A stretch of DNA of 8,063 bases from a bacterium (GTDB lineage: Bacteria; Bacteroidota; Ignavibacteria; Kapaibacteriales; Kapaibacteriaceae). Positions 7,293-8,063 of this stretch are shown here, in pieces. The first letter of the stretch is position 1; the number at the start of each line of letters is the position of its first letter. The stretch is taken from positions 1 through 8,063 of the forward strand of contig JAGVJW010000100.1 of assembly GCA_020050895.1 (NCBI GenBank), written 5' to 3'. Below the pieces are notes generated by a model. That model was not told where the DNA came from. It did not search any database and saw nothing but the letters and a program-made list of their open reading frames with translations. Made by a program: the position numbers and the translations under genes.

Positions 7293-7520
7293 CAAACTGC
7301 CATGTAAACCCATATTTACGAAAGTACACACCTTCGAATTCAACCTGTATTCCATATACTAAAGTTTAATGCGAGTGTCACTTTTTTAAATTTTTATATA
7401 ATGTCAAGCCCCGAATGGAGAATACCTAAGAGGTCGTGCGTCTTTAGAAGAATATTTGATTCTGCAGTTAAACCTGAGTGTATATCAAGTTCATCGCTTT
7501 GTTGAATACCGGATGAGGAT

Positions 7521-7616
7521 GAGCGGTGGAAAGGTTTTGTAATTCATCCGCTGGCCCGGATGAATACTTTGCAACTCACGTCCCGGCCTGGATGAATTCT
7601 TTGCAACTCACCTCCC
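7521..7616. repeat. Degenerate 32-bp tandem repeat, three units
   Basis: Units 7553-7584 and 7585-7616 match at 29 of 32 positions; both contain GGATGAAT and then TTTGCAACTCAC. A third, strongly diverged unit at 7521-7552 keeps the period exactly (TTTGTAATTCAT at 7536-7547). The core TTTGCAACTCAC is at 7568-7579 and 7600-7611, and occurs once more at 7649-7660, beyond a hairpin. Units abut with no unique spacers, so this is not a CRISPR array. Confidence 0.85.
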
Positions 7617-7618
7617 AG

Positions 7619-7642
7619 CCCCCTCTCCTCACGGAGAGGGGG
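7619..7642 (+). terminator. GC-rich 10-bp hairpin, terminator-like or intergenic repeat element
   Basis: CCCCCTCTCC (7619-7628) pairs perfectly with GGAGAGGGGG (7633-7642) around TCAC. On the plus strand it is followed by AGTTGTTTT, a weak T-rich tail. An outer pair CAACTC (7604-7609) and GAGTTG (7642-7647) flanks it. There is no gene upstream on the plus strand to terminate, so it may instead be a copy of a dispersed palindromic repeat; hairpins of this C/G-run type recur in many genomes. Confidence 0.5.
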
Positions 7643-7648
7643 AGTTGT

Positions 7649-7660
7649 TTTGCAACTCAC
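7649..7660. repeat. Isolated fourth copy of the TTTGCAACTCAC core
   Basis: An exact 12-base match to the core of the 32-bp repeat, lying 49 bases after the preceding core instead of 32. The match continues for three more bases (CTC) with the third unit. The extra 17 bases coincide with the hairpin, suggesting the hairpin was inserted into the array or replaced part of a unit. Confidence 0.7.
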
Positions 7661-7799
7661 CTCAATCCGACTGGAGCGAAACGAATTTGTTTTCATCATT
7701 TAGTTGAATGACAGTTGGAGTGCTGGGTTGGGCACATTACATCTGTAAAATACATTTGACAAAGACCAGGATCGGATCTTGCGGGACCAGTTCATAGTA

Positions 7800-7970
7800 T
7801 CACTCTTCGGGAGCATACGCCATCATTAAGTCATGTTTGAAATTTCCCAGTTGACTCAGATTCCCAACAATGTTGCTTGAATATTTGACCCATTTACCGT
7901 GTATTCTAACAAACACGATACATTCAAAGGGATAATTGTATTCATAGTCATCATCCTCTTCATTAGGCAC
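7800..7970 (-). CDS. Short hypothetical reading frame, possibly a gene remnant
   Basis: From a GTG at 7970 this frame encodes 56 residues; it is open back to 7991, where a TAA ends any upstream extension. The product reads like real protein rather than noise: an acidic patch (NEEDDDYEYNYP, 3-14), a hydrophobic strand (CIVFVRI, 17-23), GKWVKYSSNIVGNL (25-38) and a C-terminus rich in charged residues. There is no ATG in frame near the start and no Shine-Dalgarno sequence. Upstream in the same frame, short open stretches are broken by TAA at 7992-7994 and an earlier TAG, which would fit a decayed gene whose C-terminal end survives. I do not recognise the family. It could also be a chance frame in AT-rich DNA. 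Confidence 0.35.
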   Translation of the reverse strand: MPNEEDDDYEYNYPFECIVFVRIHGKWVKYSSNIVGNLSQLGNFKHDLMMAYAPEE

Positions 7971-8063
7971 TGCCCAAAAGCTAGTTGAAAATTAAAACGA
8001 GGTCCGAGCTACGTTGTAGATTAATGGTATCTAAATCAAATAATCATCAACAAGCAGGAACCT

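Larger units (their letters stand above)
7219..8063. other. Gene-poor region of 845 bases with repeats and one short reading frame
   Basis: No long reading frame exists on either strand. About 7219-7520 is AT-rich, with runs such as 7381-7400, and contains the likely promoter and leader of the barrel gene; I see nothing else there. 7521-7660 holds a 32-bp tandem repeat and a GC-rich hairpin. 7661-7799 shows nothing I can name. 7800-7970 has a small leftward frame. No tRNA, rRNA or transposase trace was found. Confidence 0.7.

Noticed and set aside
7330..7350. tRNA T-loop-like TTCGAATTC
   Set aside because: The flanking bases do not form a T-stem, and no acceptor or anticodon arm can be drawn around it.
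7401..7505. Plus-strand 34-residue frame after an AT-rich stretch
   Set aside because: Too short, no ribosome site and no recognisable composition; it is likely chance.
7521..7660. CRISPR array
   Set aside because: The 32-base units abut each other with no unique spacers, and no cas gene is in view.
7526..7711. Plus-strand 61-residue frame with repeated FATH motifs
   Set aside because: The motif repetition comes entirely from the 32-bp DNA repeat and its hairpin; nothing resembles a folded protein.

Overview
The window looks like chromosomal DNA from a bacterium of the Bacteroidota/Chlorobi side (FCB group). The main evidence is the first protein, which ends in a type IX secretion (Por) C-terminal sorting domain. 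Most starts also lack a clear Shine-Dalgarno sequence, and GC content is moderate (by eye). An unusual lineage such as Kapabacteria or Ignavibacteria is plausible, but that placement is an inference and no rRNA is present to test it.

Layout. 1-1941 (+) is the 3' part of a large secreted protein with a gingipain-like (peptidase C25) fold, a fibronectin-III-like module and a type IX sorting domain. It converges, with only 9 bases between stop codons, on a leftward three-gene cluster (read right to left). The cluster holds a small DUF2007-type protein (4881-5099), a CAT-type amino-acid permease (3360-4832) and a LAT-like amino-acid permease (1951-3360). The two permease genes overlap by one base (TGATG). 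The second permease carries an in-frame heptanucleotide repeat in a predicted periplasmic loop.

A divergent, single-gene peroxiredoxin (5174-5650, +) shares its upstream region with the DUF2007 gene. It is followed by a strong 14-bp hairpin at 5711-5742, beyond which a BBP2-like outer-membrane beta-barrel protein (5854-7218, -) converges on it.

From 7219 to the end the DNA is gene-poor. It holds the barrel gene's leader, a degenerate 32-bp tandem repeat (about 7521-7616), a GC-rich 10-bp hairpin (7619-7642), a further copy of the repeat core, and one short leftward reading frame (7800-7970) that may be a small gene or a gene remnant.

Functionally the window combines nutrient uptake at two envelopes (an outer-membrane barrel and two inner-membrane amino-acid permeases), one secreted surface protein and peroxide defence. 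I see no phage genes, transposase, CRISPR array, tRNA or rRNA. The parts that ordinary annotation would not explain are the coding heptamer repeat, the likely replaced nucleophile in the C25-like protein, and the repeat cluster at 7521-7660.
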